From Paenibacillus radicibacter (GTDB taxonomy: Bacteria > Bacillota > Bacilli > Paenibacillales > NBRC-103111): a stretch of 64,000 nucleotides of DNA. Under the pieces are notes generated by a model. That model saw nothing but the letters and a program-made list of their open reading frames with translations, was not told where the DNA came from and did not search any database. The stretch spans positions 310,001 to 374,000 of the forward strand of contig NZ_JANQBC010000001.1 in assembly GCF_024721995.1 (NCBI RefSeq). The letters run 5' to 3'. Position numbers and translations under genes: made by a program. Shown one piece after another: positions 47,101 through 56,143 of this stretch. Positions within the stretch are counted from its first letter, which is position 1. The number at the start of each line of letters is the position of its first letter.

Positions 47101-47391
47101 TTACCCAACGAAGTCAACCGCGACAGACGTTCCGTCTAATACTTGCTTCATATGTGCCCCTACTTCAAGGTGTGCCGGATGTACTTGGTAGGCTTCCATA
47201 TCCGCTTGGGAATCAAATTTAGTAATAAGTACAAGATCATAAGAACGATCCGAACGAAGTACATCTGTACCTACTTCGATATAACGAAGCTGTGGAATTT
47301 TACCTTCCATATTTGCAAGCACTTGACGTGTCACTTCGATTGCCTCTGGTGAACGATCTTTCAATTTAAAACATACAACGTGCGTAAACAT
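47101..47391 (-). CDS. Dabb-family dimeric alpha/beta-barrel protein
   Basis: Small protein (96 residues) of the stress-responsive A/B barrel group: FTHVVCFKLKDRSPE at the start, LRYIEVGTDVLRSDRSYDLVLITKF and the tail HPAHLEVGAHMKQVLDGTSVAVDF. Such proteins form ferredoxin-like dimers; their ligands are mostly unknown. The ATG at 47391 fits AAGGAG spacing better than the ATG two codons earlier. Confidence 0.88.
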   Translation of the reverse strand: MFTHVVCFKLKDRSPEAIEVTRQVLANMEGKIPQLRYIEVGTDVLRSDRSYDLVLITKFDSQADMEAYQVHPAHLEVGAHMKQVLDGTSVAVDFVG

Positions 47392-47455
47392 CCGCATACA
47401 CTCCTTGTCAGCTATGTTTCATAAGTTTGTCCATTATTATAGCATAGGCGAAATT

Positions 47456-49369
47456 TCAAAGAGTAACTTTTTTGAAAATATAAGTTTCGGTCAGTACCCC
47501 GATTTGATCGCCTTCATTCAAAGGATAGTTTTCATACGCGACCAGCTGTGTTTGATTAAGCGAAGTCCCATTCTTCGATCCTAAATCACGAATGAAGTAT
47601 TTATCGAATTTTTGCGTAATTTCAACGTGCATGCGTGAAACACCAATTGTCGTTTCTGTCTTTACATGTGCTTCATTTCCACGACCGATGACAAAAGGGA
47701 AAATATGAAGCGTAAACTGAATCGAGCTACCCTTACGATTTGTTTCCAGATAAGGACGTGGCTCTGTTGACTTCGTTGCTTTAATGACATCCATGTGTGC
47801 AAGTGCATCTTTCCCTAAGAATACGGTAGCCTGCGCATCACCCTGCGGGAGCATGACGGTATGCTGCGGCAAGTTCGCATAGTAATCTGACTGCGTATTA
47901 TCGGTAGGATTCGGTGCCGACAGTACAGGAGCAGAAACCTCATACTGGGGTTGATTTACGGGTTGACTCATCACTTGATTGGCTTGTTGACTTACCTGCT
48001 GATTCCCTTGTTGATATGGTGGTGGAGAAGATGGTTCCAGCTGTTGGTGGGATGCAGACGATAAATGATTGTTCGCATGCACTGGAAACTGCTGACCTAC
48101 CTGCCCCCCGCTCTGATTAGCAGGTTTCGGTTTCACGACGGATGCCGCAAGCTCTGGCACTTCAACTTCGTACTCCGTCCCTTCGTCTTCAAGCTTAAAC
48201 TTAGTCTTCAACTTCTTCGGTTTGGTCCCACTCCAATCTTTAACCCCGCGTGGTAAATACACCAATAGGAATGCTACTAACACAAGCGTCAGTCCTAGCG
48301 CGATATATAGCCATCCCTCTGTCATCAGTGTCATATACTGACTCCATGCATAGGCACATCCAAGTAGACTCGCTACTAGTCCAATCACGATTAGATTTTT
48401 ACTCGAGGAGGCCACTGTAACTTCTTGTTCGTTCGTCTCTTGGTTGGAGTGTCTCTCCGCTTGTTTGCTGCCAGGCTCTCTTAGCCCCCATGCCGGGGAT
48501 TCCTTTTGTTCTTTTGGAGACTTTTCCTTCTTTACTTTAGCTGGCTTCTCCTTCTTTATTTTTGGAGTCGCTTCTTTGTTCTTTTTTCCAAATAAACGAA
48601 AAATCCAGCCTTTAGATGAAGCTTGTGGCGGTTCAGAAGTATCTGTCATCGTAGAGGGTGCTTGAGCCACATTCGTCACTTGTGGTTGTACACGATTTGA
48701 GAATCCTCCGCCCAATAGACTCGTACGTTCTTGATAAGGTTCGTTTCTTAATTGTTGTTCTTCTGTCTCTTGCATGTTATAAGCCCGATTGGGATTCAAG
48801 GCAAGTTGCTGAAGTTGCTCTCTAAACAAGGAGACACTCCAATTTTGTTGATCATATTGTCTTTCAAGTTCAGCTAAAGGGTTCATATGTGCTTTTGTCA
48901 GATGCTGCATGATCACGCCGAGTAACTGCTTCATTTGAACACGGAGCAATGGAGCTTGCGACAATTGCATCGGAATATATAAGAGCGAGACATCTCTCCA
49001 CCCTTTTCCGATAAAAATAAACTGTTCATGCAGCACGAATCGATCCACATGAAGCATGTAATTCGCTGCTTGATCTAATGCTTGTACAATGCCTGTTAAT
49101 AAATCCAATGCATCTTGGATTGTTAATGTACTTCCACGTAAGGAATAACTAAGCATTTTTAACGAGGAGATGTTATAAAGAAGCATCGTATTCTCATTAA
49201 TTTCCTGTAAACGGAGCGGAATCAGGTTTGGTGGTGTATTCGCTAACAGCATGTTTAACTGTAAAGAGTCTAGCTCTTCACGCCGCATACCGTTACTTCG
49301 CTCCAACACCATAAAATGAGTGCCTGATTCCATAAACCTTACTTGTAAACCGTATAGCTCATCAACCAA
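47456..49369 (-). CDS. FHA-domain protein of the Tad locus (DUF6382-like)
   Basis: 637-residue protein. A 200-residue N-terminal domain (DUF6382-like, LQVRFMESGTHFMVLERSNGM) is followed by a basic Lys-rich linker, two membrane helices (IVIGLVASLLGCAYAW and IALGLTLVLVAFLLVYL), a Gln/Ser/Pro-rich stretch and a C-terminal FHA domain with VIGRGNEAHV, SRMHVEI and LGSKNGT, which binds phosphothreonine. The TTG at 49369 is chosen because AAGGAGGG precedes it by seven bases; the frame extends to 49399. DUF6382-FHA proteins are typical last genes of Firmicute Tad loci, perhaps linking the machine to a Ser/Thr kinase. Confidence 0.85.
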   Translation of the reverse strand: MVDELYGLQVRFMESGTHFMVLERSNGMRREELDSLQLNMLLANTPPNLIPLRLQEINENTMLLYNISSLKMLSYSLRGSTLTIQDALDLLTGIVQALDQAANYMLHVDRFVLHEQFIFIGKGWRDVSLLYIPMQLSQAPLLRVQMKQLLGVIMQHLTKAHMNPLAELERQYDQQNWSVSLFREQLQQLALNPNRAYNMQETEEQQLRNEPYQERTSLLGGGFSNRVQPQVTNVAQAPSTMTDTSEPPQASSKGWIFRLFGKKNKEATPKIKKEKPAKVKKEKSPKEQKESPAWGLREPGSKQAERHSNQETNEQEVTVASSSKNLIVIGLVASLLGCAYAWSQYMTLMTEGWLYIALGLTLVLVAFLLVYLPRGVKDWSGTKPKKLKTKFKLEDEGTEYEVEVPELAASVVKPKPANQSGGQVGQQFPVHANNHLSSASHQQLEPSSPPPYQQGNQQVSQQANQVMSQPVNQPQYEVSAPVLSAPNPTDNTQSDYYANLPQHTVMLPQGDAQATVFLGKDALAHMDVIKATKSTEPRPYLETNRKGSSIQFTLHIFPFVIGRGNEAHVKTETTIGVSRMHVEITQKFDKYFIRDLGSKNGTSLNQTQLVAYENYPLNEGDQIGVLTETYIFKKVTL

Positions 49370-49392
49370 ATGACATCCCTCCTTCCATTTAT

Positions 49393-49902
49393 TCACCAAA
49401 ATCCTTCCAGCATCGCAAGGATTGAACCTGGCAGAACTGCATACATGAAAGGAAAAGTAATATTCTTGCTATTACGAACGGTTCGAACGGCTTGTAAGTC
49501 TCGATGAATAAACGTAATGCCAATCACACTAAAGAGCATGGATGCTTTCTGCCTGACTTGTTTGCGCCAGATAAGAATTACTACACCGATGAGTCCTGCG
49601 AACAGCAGTGAATACAACATGGAATTCATCACATAGGATAGACTCGTAATTGCTCCAATCCCTGCGAATAGCTTCACATCACCCGCTCCAAGCGCCCCGA
49701 ATAAATAAAGAGGAAGCATTACAGCAAGCCCTACACCCATACCAATTAAACCTTGAAGCAGTCCATCCCAACCTCCAATTATACCTTGAAGGAGGAGTCC
49801 AATAAGCACTGCACTTACCGTAAGCACATTCGGAATTTGACTTCGTCGCACATCCGTGATGAATGCAATTAAGATAAATACAGCTAACACGATTTCTAAC
49901 AT
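49393..49902 (-). CDS. A24 prepilin peptidase of the Tad locus (TadV/CpaA-like)
   Basis: Membrane aspartic peptidase that cleaves pilin leaders. The catalytic pair is in FITDVRRSQIPN (about residue 17) and FGALGAGDVKLFAGIG (GxGD). Six hydrophobic segments, 169 residues, and no N-terminal methylase part, as for TadV/CpaA. The ATG at 49902 follows GGGAGG. It lies between the FHA gene and the small TadE-like gene. Confidence 0.92.
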   Translation of the reverse strand: MLEIVLAVFILIAFITDVRRSQIPNVLTVSAVLIGLLLQGIIGGWDGLLQGLIGMGVGLAVMLPLYLFGALGAGDVKLFAGIGAITSLSYVMNSMLYSLLFAGLIGVVILIWRKQVRQKASMLFSVIGITFIHRDLQAVRTVRNSKNITFPFMYAVLPGSILAMLEGFW

Positions 49903-49997
49903 CTCGCAACCTCCCACTTTCCAAGAATAGGACCTCTGTTGATCCTAAGAACGAGCACGGATATACGATCCCAGCTTGATTAAAGGCTTAAGCGAAA

Positions 49998-50636
49998 TTA
50001 CGCACCCACCCAGATGCGCTCGTACGCTTTTTTGCGAATAATAATTTCTCGTTTAAAGAATGGGAGATGGATTGGAAAATGATACTCAAGTTCGATCCCC
50101 AGAAACGCTTTATTCCGATCGATAAGGCTTGGCAGATTCACTCCCTTAACAAATAAACGTTCATTATGAAGCATATTCTGATCTGCAAACAACCACACAA
50201 CGGGTTTCATCGCTGGATTGATTACATTTTCCATGAATTTATCGTACTCTTCGCCCACCCGATCAGCCGCTGCATCTCGGGCTTCTTTTTGCAACTTAAT
50301 TAGAGAGATGATAGGTGCAGGAATATATGCCGCATAATCATCCACGAACTCTTCTGCTTGTGTGAGCTTTTCTTTAGCGATGTTGGCATTCTCTAAGATC
50401 GTATTAATATGCAATTGGTTCATCGCCTCATTCACTAATAAATCAACCGGGTACATGTGTGTGGCAACAACCTTGGTCGTCTCTGATGCAGCCGCTTGCA
50501 GCGCCATATCAACAGAAGCTAATCGAACCATCGTAATAAGCGCAAGCAAACAGCAAATAAATATGGGTAGTACGACCGCTGCTTCGAGCGTGATACCACC
50601 CGATTGCTTGTACAAGAAATTTCTCCACTTATTCAT
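49998..50636 (-). CDS. TadE-like pseudopilin-type protein
   Basis: Membrane-anchored protein, 212 residues, with the TadE-type N-terminus: short basic head, Gly-Gly-Ile-Thr-Leu-Glu (SGGITLEAAVVLPIFICC) where the Glu is the prepilin-like position, then a hydrophobic helix and a soluble domain. The leader cut by the A24 peptidase would be near residue 14. Its ATG overlaps the preceding gene by 8 bases. Confidence 0.85.
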   Translation of the reverse strand: MNKWRNFLYKQSGGITLEAAVVLPIFICCLLALITMVRLASVDMALQAAASETTKVVATHMYPVDLLVNEAMNQLHINTILENANIAKEKLTQAEEFVDDYAAYIPAPIISLIKLQKEARDAAADRVGEEYDKFMENVINPAMKPVVWLFADQNMLHNERLFVKGVNLPSLIDRNKAFLGIELEYHFPIHLPFFKREIIIRKKAYERIWVGA

Positions 50637-52824
50637 AAGCTAATTCCGCCGTCTTCGTAATTTCACAAGATCGACCTTCAATCTTACAGACTGATCCACT
50701 GCCTAGCCCGATAGCTTTCGTTAATCCAGGAACAAACCATAATGACGATTTCACACTAGTAGAACCTCTTACATAAGTTGGCGTTTTCGATAGATCAACA
50801 GATGTATTGAGTTCAATTAGTGCCTGCATTCGAGCCATTAAGTTGATGTCTTTCGAATGAATCAAGAAGAACAATCGGAGATAGTCACTGTAGTGGAACG
50901 TGAGAAATCTGCCCGATAGCTTTTCGGATATTTCAACTGCTTCCCCTTTTAATAACTCCTCCATGTCTTGATGTGCTTTATACACACCTTCTGCAGCTGC
51001 AGCGAGCAAGACAAGCCAAGGTGATCCTAATGCTAATGGTTTATTCTTCGGGTCAAGTAAGGCTTCCGTCGTCCGAATGGCAAAGCGCAGAGCGAACATT
51101 TCCGAATACGCTGCTCCCACATTAATCTCACACGAACCGAACCCGTATAACAAGTATTCCGCTTCTTGTTTAAGAAGCTTGTGTTTGTCAGGTTCACTTA
51201 ATGTTGCGACTTTCTTGATCTGTTTGGCTGCATTTTTCTCTGTACCGAAAGTTCGATAATTATACTTCGTCAATGCAAATTCATTAATAAGTAATTTATC
51301 ACGCGCACCTTCTATAGCCTTGCTAATGGCACCCATGAAATCCATGGATTGTTTAGTCGTATCATCAGGGTCCTTGAGTTCACTAGATACCTGCGTTACC
51401 GCAGCTGCTCCCGAGTTTAGTTGAAGGTACTTCCCATACAAGCCCGTATCTTTGCTAAATGGCATACCCTCGAGTTTTTCGTAAGAAGGTAATCCGCTAA
51501 CCTCGCATACATCTGTAACTTTATCAACCTGCTTCAGAACGTCCTTAATTTTTTTTCGATTTGCATTCTTTTGATTCTCTTTTTCTGCATTCTCGTCTTT
51601 TCTCTGCTTTTCGATGACAGATTGAGCATTGTAGAACTTGTTCATTTTGTCCCTATACACATTGTTAGCTGATAGAGCAGCGTTATAGTTTGAACCACCA
51701 TGTAACTGGATGCTTCCCAGAGCAGTTTGGAATTCAGCGAAAGCAGTCGGAACCTGTGCAACCCCAGACTTAATCTTATTGAAATATTCATCGTCTCGAA
51801 TTTTCACATGATCAAACACGCTGTTCACTTCCATCGAACCCTTGCTTGCGGTAGCATTCGTGTTGCTACCTGTCGTTGTACTTCCAGGAGCAGCTTTTAA
51901 TTTCTCAATTTCTTCACTCAAAATACGATTTTCATCGCTGGCTTTCTTAACAAGTTCATCAATCTTTTTCTGGGAGTCCATTAAATCTTTGAGATTGGAA
52001 TGAGCATCTTTATTCAAATTTGATATTTTATCATTAAAATCTCTTATCCACCCAAGGATTTCTCGTATTCGTGCTATTTCAGCTTTTGTACCATCATCTA
52101 GCTCTTTACCTTCTTCTTTATACGCTAGCAATGCGCTTAATTGCGCATTTAACATCGCTTCAGTATTCGAACCAATCTTACTTGATAACTCTTCTAATTC
52201 ACGGATTCCATCCTCATACTTACGATGAATTTGGTTCGTAAACTTGTTCATCTTCTCGATTTCGTCCCATGCTTCATCTAACAAGTTTTCTCGTTTATCG
52301 ATTATTTTCTGAACATGTTCCGCATTCTTCGCGAACGTTGAACTATCCGTCATCGTATTAGAAGCACCTGTCGCAATCATTTTGTCTACAATTTCTAATG
52401 TAAAAGAGATCGGAGCGCGATACTTCATCTCCTCTAAGACCTGCTGCTTAAACACAGCATGCTCGCCTAATGTACGAGTCATCTCGAGCTTACTCTTTTC
52501 TACTACATTCAATAAATTGAGGTAGCGATAAGACTTCGTATGATCAGCCCCAGATAAATTTTGGGTCACAACATCCGTGTACATTTTGCTTGCATCAGCG
52601 TCGTTCATCCCGACACCATACAATCCCCATTTATGTAGCTTTGGGTCAAAGGCAGACAACACCGAACGAACGCCAGCTTTTATAGCTTTTTCACTTTCCA
52701 TCTCCGCCGCTTTCGTACGGCTATAATCAATCATCGTCACAATTAGCATAATAATCGGAACGATAATGAATACGAGATATAAGGTCACCGCCCCATCTTG
52801 TGCTTTAAAGAAACGTTTCTTCAA
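50629..52824 (-). CDS. Tad-locus surface protein (DUF5702-like)
   Basis: 731-residue protein with a pilin-like start (FKAQDGAVTLYLVFIIVPIIM), then a long charged, largely coiled-coil extracellular domain (about 150-330), and a C-terminal region with CDVCEVSG, VCKIEGRSCEITKTAE and membrane-proximal sequence. This layout resembles the DUF5702/TadG-type proteins of Firmicute Tad clusters. The TTG start follows GGAGGGGG. It probably sits on the cell face of the secretion machine; exact role unknown. Confidence 0.75.
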   Translation of the reverse strand: MKKRFFKAQDGAVTLYLVFIIVPIIMLIVTMIDYSRTKAAEMESEKAIKAGVRSVLSAFDPKLHKWGLYGVGMNDADASKMYTDVVTQNLSGADHTKSYRYLNLLNVVEKSKLEMTRTLGEHAVFKQQVLEEMKYRAPISFTLEIVDKMIATGASNTMTDSSTFAKNAEHVQKIIDKRENLLDEAWDEIEKMNKFTNQIHRKYEDGIRELEELSSKIGSNTEAMLNAQLSALLAYKEEGKELDDGTKAEIARIREILGWIRDFNDKISNLNKDAHSNLKDLMDSQKKIDELVKKASDENRILSEEIEKLKAAPGSTTTGSNTNATASKGSMEVNSVFDHVKIRDDEYFNKIKSGVAQVPTAFAEFQTALGSIQLHGGSNYNAALSANNVYRDKMNKFYNAQSVIEKQRKDENAEKENQKNANRKKIKDVLKQVDKVTDVCEVSGLPSYEKLEGMPFSKDTGLYGKYLQLNSGAAAVTQVSSELKDPDDTTKQSMDFMGAISKAIEGARDKLLINEFALTKYNYRTFGTEKNAAKQIKKVATLSEPDKHKLLKQEAEYLLYGFGSCEINVGAAYSEMFALRFAIRTTEALLDPKNKPLALGSPWLVLLAAAAEGVYKAHQDMEELLKGEAVEISEKLSGRFLTFHYSDYLRLFFLIHSKDINLMARMQALIELNTSVDLSKTPTYVRGSTSVKSSLWFVPGLTKAIGLGSGSVCKIEGRSCEITKTAELAYE

Positions 52825-52839
52825 GGGATTCCCCCTCCA

Positions 52840-53826
52840 TTAATAAATAACCACTCTTATACCCTCACGCTCTAACTCTGCTCGAAACCCAGGTGAAGGG
52901 ACATTGCCTGTCTTAAAAAAATAATAGACAACCCCACTCACCTTACCTGTTTTTAATAAATCTACATCTTTCGGAAACTGGTCACTTCGAATCTGACTTT
53001 CAGGTGTCGTGTAGTAAACTTGATGCGCAATGTTATCTTTATCAAATGCATCTACCATTCGTTTTCTATGATCAGAAGTTGTGAGTTCTATTCTGCGATT
53101 AGTCTCCGTACTTCCCACTAAATTTCCAATATAGCTTGCTGCATCTTTCTCACTAGCAAATCTAAGCTCCTTCCCATCTGCCTGAACCCCACGTTCTTTA
53201 AATACCGCATTCGCCTTATTCGGTTTAATCCGATCTTTAATCGTGCCGATATAACTTCGCGTTAAATCAATGATTCGTATAAATTCAGTTGGATCTGTCA
53301 CATAAGAAGAAGCCATAGCTCCCGCTTGTTTAGTACCATCAAACGGGAAACGAAACGGCTTATTTAGTTGAACTTCCACATAACTTGTCAATCCATGATT
53401 CACATATTTAACATTTCCTGCCATCCCAGTTGGTACATCTGCGGCTGTACGCGACAATTTCTTCGTAACAATTCCACTAGATTTCGCACCTGACGATGGA
53501 ATGGCTACTTCACCTGCCGAACTGCCGAACAATCCGAATCCACCTGAGAAGAAGTCACCGATCCGCCAATATAATCCATCATTCTTGTAAACCTGCAGCT
53601 CACCCGTCTTGACGATCTTGTGTGAGTTCCCCCATGCGAATGAAGCTCGTTCAGCAGACATGCTCGCCGTGCTGTACATGAAGACATTCTGATAGACATA
53701 GAGGACCATGAAGATGATTACAAGCGTAGCGATAAGAATAAATGGAAACAACAGTGTGGTCTCGAGTGTATAGCTGCCTTTTTCACAGCGAACGAACCGG
53801 GATAACTTTAGAGGAATATTCCTCAT
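52840..53826 (-). CDS. TadE-like protein, large form
   Basis: 328-residue protein: basic start (LKLSRFVRCEKGSYTLETTLLFPF) with the Gly-Ser-Tyr-Thr-Leu-Glu prepilin-like site, a membrane helix (ILIATLVIIFMVLYVYQ), then a soluble beta-rich domain. The ATG at 53826 is chosen because it lies two bases after the stop of the truncated upstream gene and the earlier TTG at 53835 overlaps that stop. It is now the first complete tad gene next to the prophage end. Confidence 0.8.
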   Translation of the reverse strand: MRNIPLKLSRFVRCEKGSYTLETTLLFPFILIATLVIIFMVLYVYQNVFMYSTASMSAERASFAWGNSHKIVKTGELQVYKNDGLYWRIGDFFSGGFGLFGSSAGEVAIPSSGAKSSGIVTKKLSRTAADVPTGMAGNVKYVNHGLTSYVEVQLNKPFRFPFDGTKQAGAMASSYVTDPTEFIRIIDLTRSYIGTIKDRIKPNKANAVFKERGVQADGKELRFASEKDAASYIGNLVGSTETNRRIELTTSDHRKRMVDAFDKDNIAHQVYYTTPESQIRSDQFPKDVDLLKTGKVSGVVYYFFKTGNVPSPGFRAELEREGIRVVIY

Positions 53827-53828
53827 GT

Positions 53829-53942
53829 CTAGCAAGTAACTTTACTGCCTTCCGGACATTTCGCTTTAGTATCTGTATTCGTGCTTAAATCCTTGTCCGC
53901 ATCAGTAATCAAGCTATTAAACCATGCTACAATCCACTTGCA
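53829..53942 (-). pseudogene. 3' tail of a tad-locus gene truncated by prophage insertion
   Basis: A 37-codon open stretch (CKWIVAWFNSLITDADKD..., ending KCPEGSKVTC) ends at TAG only two bases before the next tad gene's ATG, as expected for the end of an operon gene. There is no start codon in it and an in-frame stop (53943-53945) lies just upstream, in element-like AT-rich sequence. The real 5' part should lie beyond the far end of the prophage. The join is therefore about 53915-53965. Protein family of the tail not recognised. Confidence 0.6.
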
Positions 53943-53965
53943 TTACAAACTAAATAGGTTTTATA
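53915..53965. other. Probable prophage-chromosome junction (att half-site)
   Basis: AT-rich integrase-side sequence gives way to the tad gene tail in this interval. Serine integrases use a two-base core in sites of about 40-50 bases, so the exact crossover cannot be placed without the other end. The reading of the junction is an inference from the truncated gene and the adjacent integrase. Confidence 0.5.
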
Positions 53966-53982
53966 TTATTCAAAAAATTTTC

Positions 53983-55728
53983 CTAACCTTGATATTCATT
54001 AAAGAACTTTTTAACACTTTCATAAGCAATAGATGTCTGATTCATATTCAAGAATTTCCATTCAATATAGAATAGTTTATTTTTCCGACCATCACTATTA
54101 TCGGTTACAATTTTGATTTTTTTTATAATTTTCTTTAATGAGCGATTAGTTATATTATCAAAATCGAAACTCTTCAGTGCTTCCATGTAGTCGTAATACT
54201 CTTCTTTTAGTCTGTCGATTTCCTTAAAAATTTGCTGTTCCTTATTTAATTCTTTTGTTTTCAATTCAATTTCATCCATTATCTTCTTATACTCACTTTT
54301 AAATTCGCCCTCACTGATTAATTCCTTAGCTTTCATTTTGATCAAACCTGTTTTTTCAGTTTCTAGCTCTTTGTATTCTGCTTCTAGTCTTTCCACTTCT
54401 TCTGAGTTGTTGCTTGTATCATAGTTTATATTTATCAATTCATCAATATAAAAACTCGTATCGATATTTTGCTTTTCTTTTATTCTTTCTTTTACCCAAT
54501 TTATTATCTCATGCTCTTGCGACATGTTCCTATAATTACATTGGGCTTTACCATAGATGTCAAAAGTTGCACAGACGTAAAAGAATGGCAATGTTTCAAG
54601 TTTAATATTCTTATTTTTTACTCTTAAATGGTAACTTTTGCGCCTTCTCATAGCCACATCACAATGACCACAGTAAAAGATATTACTAAATAGATGTGCA
54701 GCACTGTGTCTTTCAGTTCTATTTTTCACTTGAACTCGTACTTTTTGATAGGACATCCCATCAACGTCTTCTCTTGTTCTTGTCAAATGGTCGTATGTTC
54801 CAAGCTTTTTCATTCTTTCATCTTTTTCAATTTGTAAGATCTTGTAGCTATTATCGTCAATAATTCGAAGGCGTTCAAGTTTATGTACGATATATTCATC
54901 AACTGGGTTATACTTGATAATTCCTCTGTTGATATCAGTTTTTCTAGTTCTATTCTGCATCATTCTCCCAGTATGAATAGGGTTATTGACTATATTTTTA
55001 ATGGTGCTATGATGCCATTTTCTTAGAGAAAACCCATTTTTTTTTGAGTAACTTCGTTTTGTAGGTATTTTTAACTCTGTTAATCTTTTGGCAATTAGCT
55101 TTATTCCCAGACCTTCATTGATATACATTTCATAGATCATTCTAACAACAGCAGCCTCATCTTCGTTTATTTGAAGATAACCATCAATCTTATCGTACCC
55201 AAATGGTGCTGATGAAGTCCATTTTTCATTTTTTATTCCTCTCATTATCCCAAAATGGATATTTTCCGACTTAACTCTTGATTCTTCTTGTGCTACAGAA
55301 GCAAACATTGTTATTAACATTTCATTTTGCCCGTCTATTGAATTCATTTTTATGTCATCAAAATACACCCCTACTCCAAGTTCTTTCAAATCTTTTATCA
55401 CTTTAATTGTAGTTTCAACTGATCGTGAGAATCGCGAAATCGATTTGACAAATATTGCTGTGAACTTTCCGGCTTTTGCATCTTTAATCATTTGATTAAA
55501 TGCTCTTCTATTTTTCGTATCAGATTTCGATGCAGTAAGACCTTCATCTACATAATATCCTTCTAGAGCTTCGTTGCTTCCATCTTTTCGACTTATTTGC
55601 CCACAACCACTGGCATGCTCAAAATTGTGTGATCTCAAATATTCTTTAAAATATTCAACTTGGTTCGCAATCGATTGTTGTTGTTGATCCAAATCTGTAC
55701 TCACACGAGCATAAAATGTAGCTATCAT
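53983..55728 (-). CDS. Large serine recombinase (prophage integrase)
   Basis: Site-specific recombinase of 581 residues. The N-terminal resolvase domain has FYARVSTD (catalytic Ser10), YVDEGLTASKSDTKNR and VKSISRFSRSV; the recombinase domain covers about 190-310; a zinc ribbon has FYCGHCDVAMRRR with a second Cys pair in YVCATFDIYGKAQCN (about 355-420); a long coiled coil (about 440-520) and basic C-terminus follow. Layout matches SPbeta SprA and Listeria A118-type integrases. The gene ends about 40 bases from the truncated tad gene, as integrases usually lie next to the attachment site. AT-rich codon use contrasts with the tad genes. Confidence 0.93.
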   Translation of the reverse strand: MIATFYARVSTDLDQQQQSIANQVEYFKEYLRSHNFEHASGCGQISRKDGSNEALEGYYVDEGLTASKSDTKNRRAFNQMIKDAKAGKFTAIFVKSISRFSRSVETTIKVIKDLKELGVGVYFDDIKMNSIDGQNEMLITMFASVAQEESRVKSENIHFGIMRGIKNEKWTSSAPFGYDKIDGYLQINEDEAAVVRMIYEMYINEGLGIKLIAKRLTELKIPTKRSYSKKNGFSLRKWHHSTIKNIVNNPIHTGRMMQNRTRKTDINRGIIKYNPVDEYIVHKLERLRIIDDNSYKILQIEKDERMKKLGTYDHLTRTREDVDGMSYQKVRVQVKNRTERHSAAHLFSNIFYCGHCDVAMRRRKSYHLRVKNKNIKLETLPFFYVCATFDIYGKAQCNYRNMSQEHEIINWVKERIKEKQNIDTSFYIDELININYDTSNNSEEVERLEAEYKELETEKTGLIKMKAKELISEGEFKSEYKKIMDEIELKTKELNKEQQIFKEIDRLKEEYYDYMEALKSFDFDNITNRSLKKIIKKIKIVTDNSDGRKNKLFYIEWKFLNMNQTSIAYESVKKFFNEYQG

Positions 55729-55762
55729 ACAATCAACATCCTTTCTTTTTTTATATTTTATT

Positions 55763-55771
55763 ATTATACCA
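55763..55771 (-). promoter_or_regulatory. Extended -10 promoter of the recombinase gene
   Basis: Minus strand TGGTATAAT is a full extended -10, about 35 bases before the recombinase start codon. No good -35 was found, which is common for extended -10 promoters. Confidence 0.55.
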
Positions 55772-55780
55772 TAAAAACAA

Positions 55781-55808
55781 ATAATAAAAAAAGCCTATAT
55801 AGGCTTTT
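55781..55808 (-). terminator. Terminator of the phage operon 3' end
   Basis: Minus-strand AAGCCTATATAGGCTT, a perfect palindrome, followed by a T-run; its first bases overlap the stop codon of the 91-residue gene. It ends the long phage gene row before the recombinase promoter. Confidence 0.8.
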
Positions 55809-56082
55809 AAGTTGTTAACTCTTTATTATCGCACAGATACTTTAATCCAATTAGTGAATAATTAAATGAAACCAGTAAATTTGATTTTCCGCCAGACCTT
55901 TCGAACAATCTCTTAAGAAATACTTTATCATTCTCAGCAGCTTTCATTGGTTTACGTAAATCAGGGAAATTGAAGCTAATTAAGAAATAGAATTCATTCT
56001 TTATGTATTCAAAAATAGTTAAATCTAAAGACTCTGTATCAATTTCGAATAATTCACAGATATAATTAAACGGATTATTTAT
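55807..56082 (-). CDS. Small phage protein, apparent AUA start
   Basis: Hand-read frame of 91 codons, with no stop between 56082 and 55807. The product would start at NNPFNYICELFEIDTESLDL and end LVSFNYSLIGLKYLCDNKELTT. A strong GGAGGGG site lies five bases before an ATA codon, but no ATG, GTG or TTG exists between the site and an upstream stop codon; the first ATG is halfway along. It probably starts at AUA, or the start has mutated. No similarity recognised; it is the last gene of the phage operon. Confidence 0.55.
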   Translation of the reverse strand: MNNPFNYICELFEIDTESLDLTIFEYIKNEFYFLISFNFPDLRKPMKAAENDKVFLKRLFERSGGKSNLLVSFNYSLIGLKYLCDNKELTT

Positions 56083-56143
56083 ACTATCCCCTCCAGTAAA
56101 TTAGCAATCAACAAGAATAATATTATTTTATATTTTATATAAT

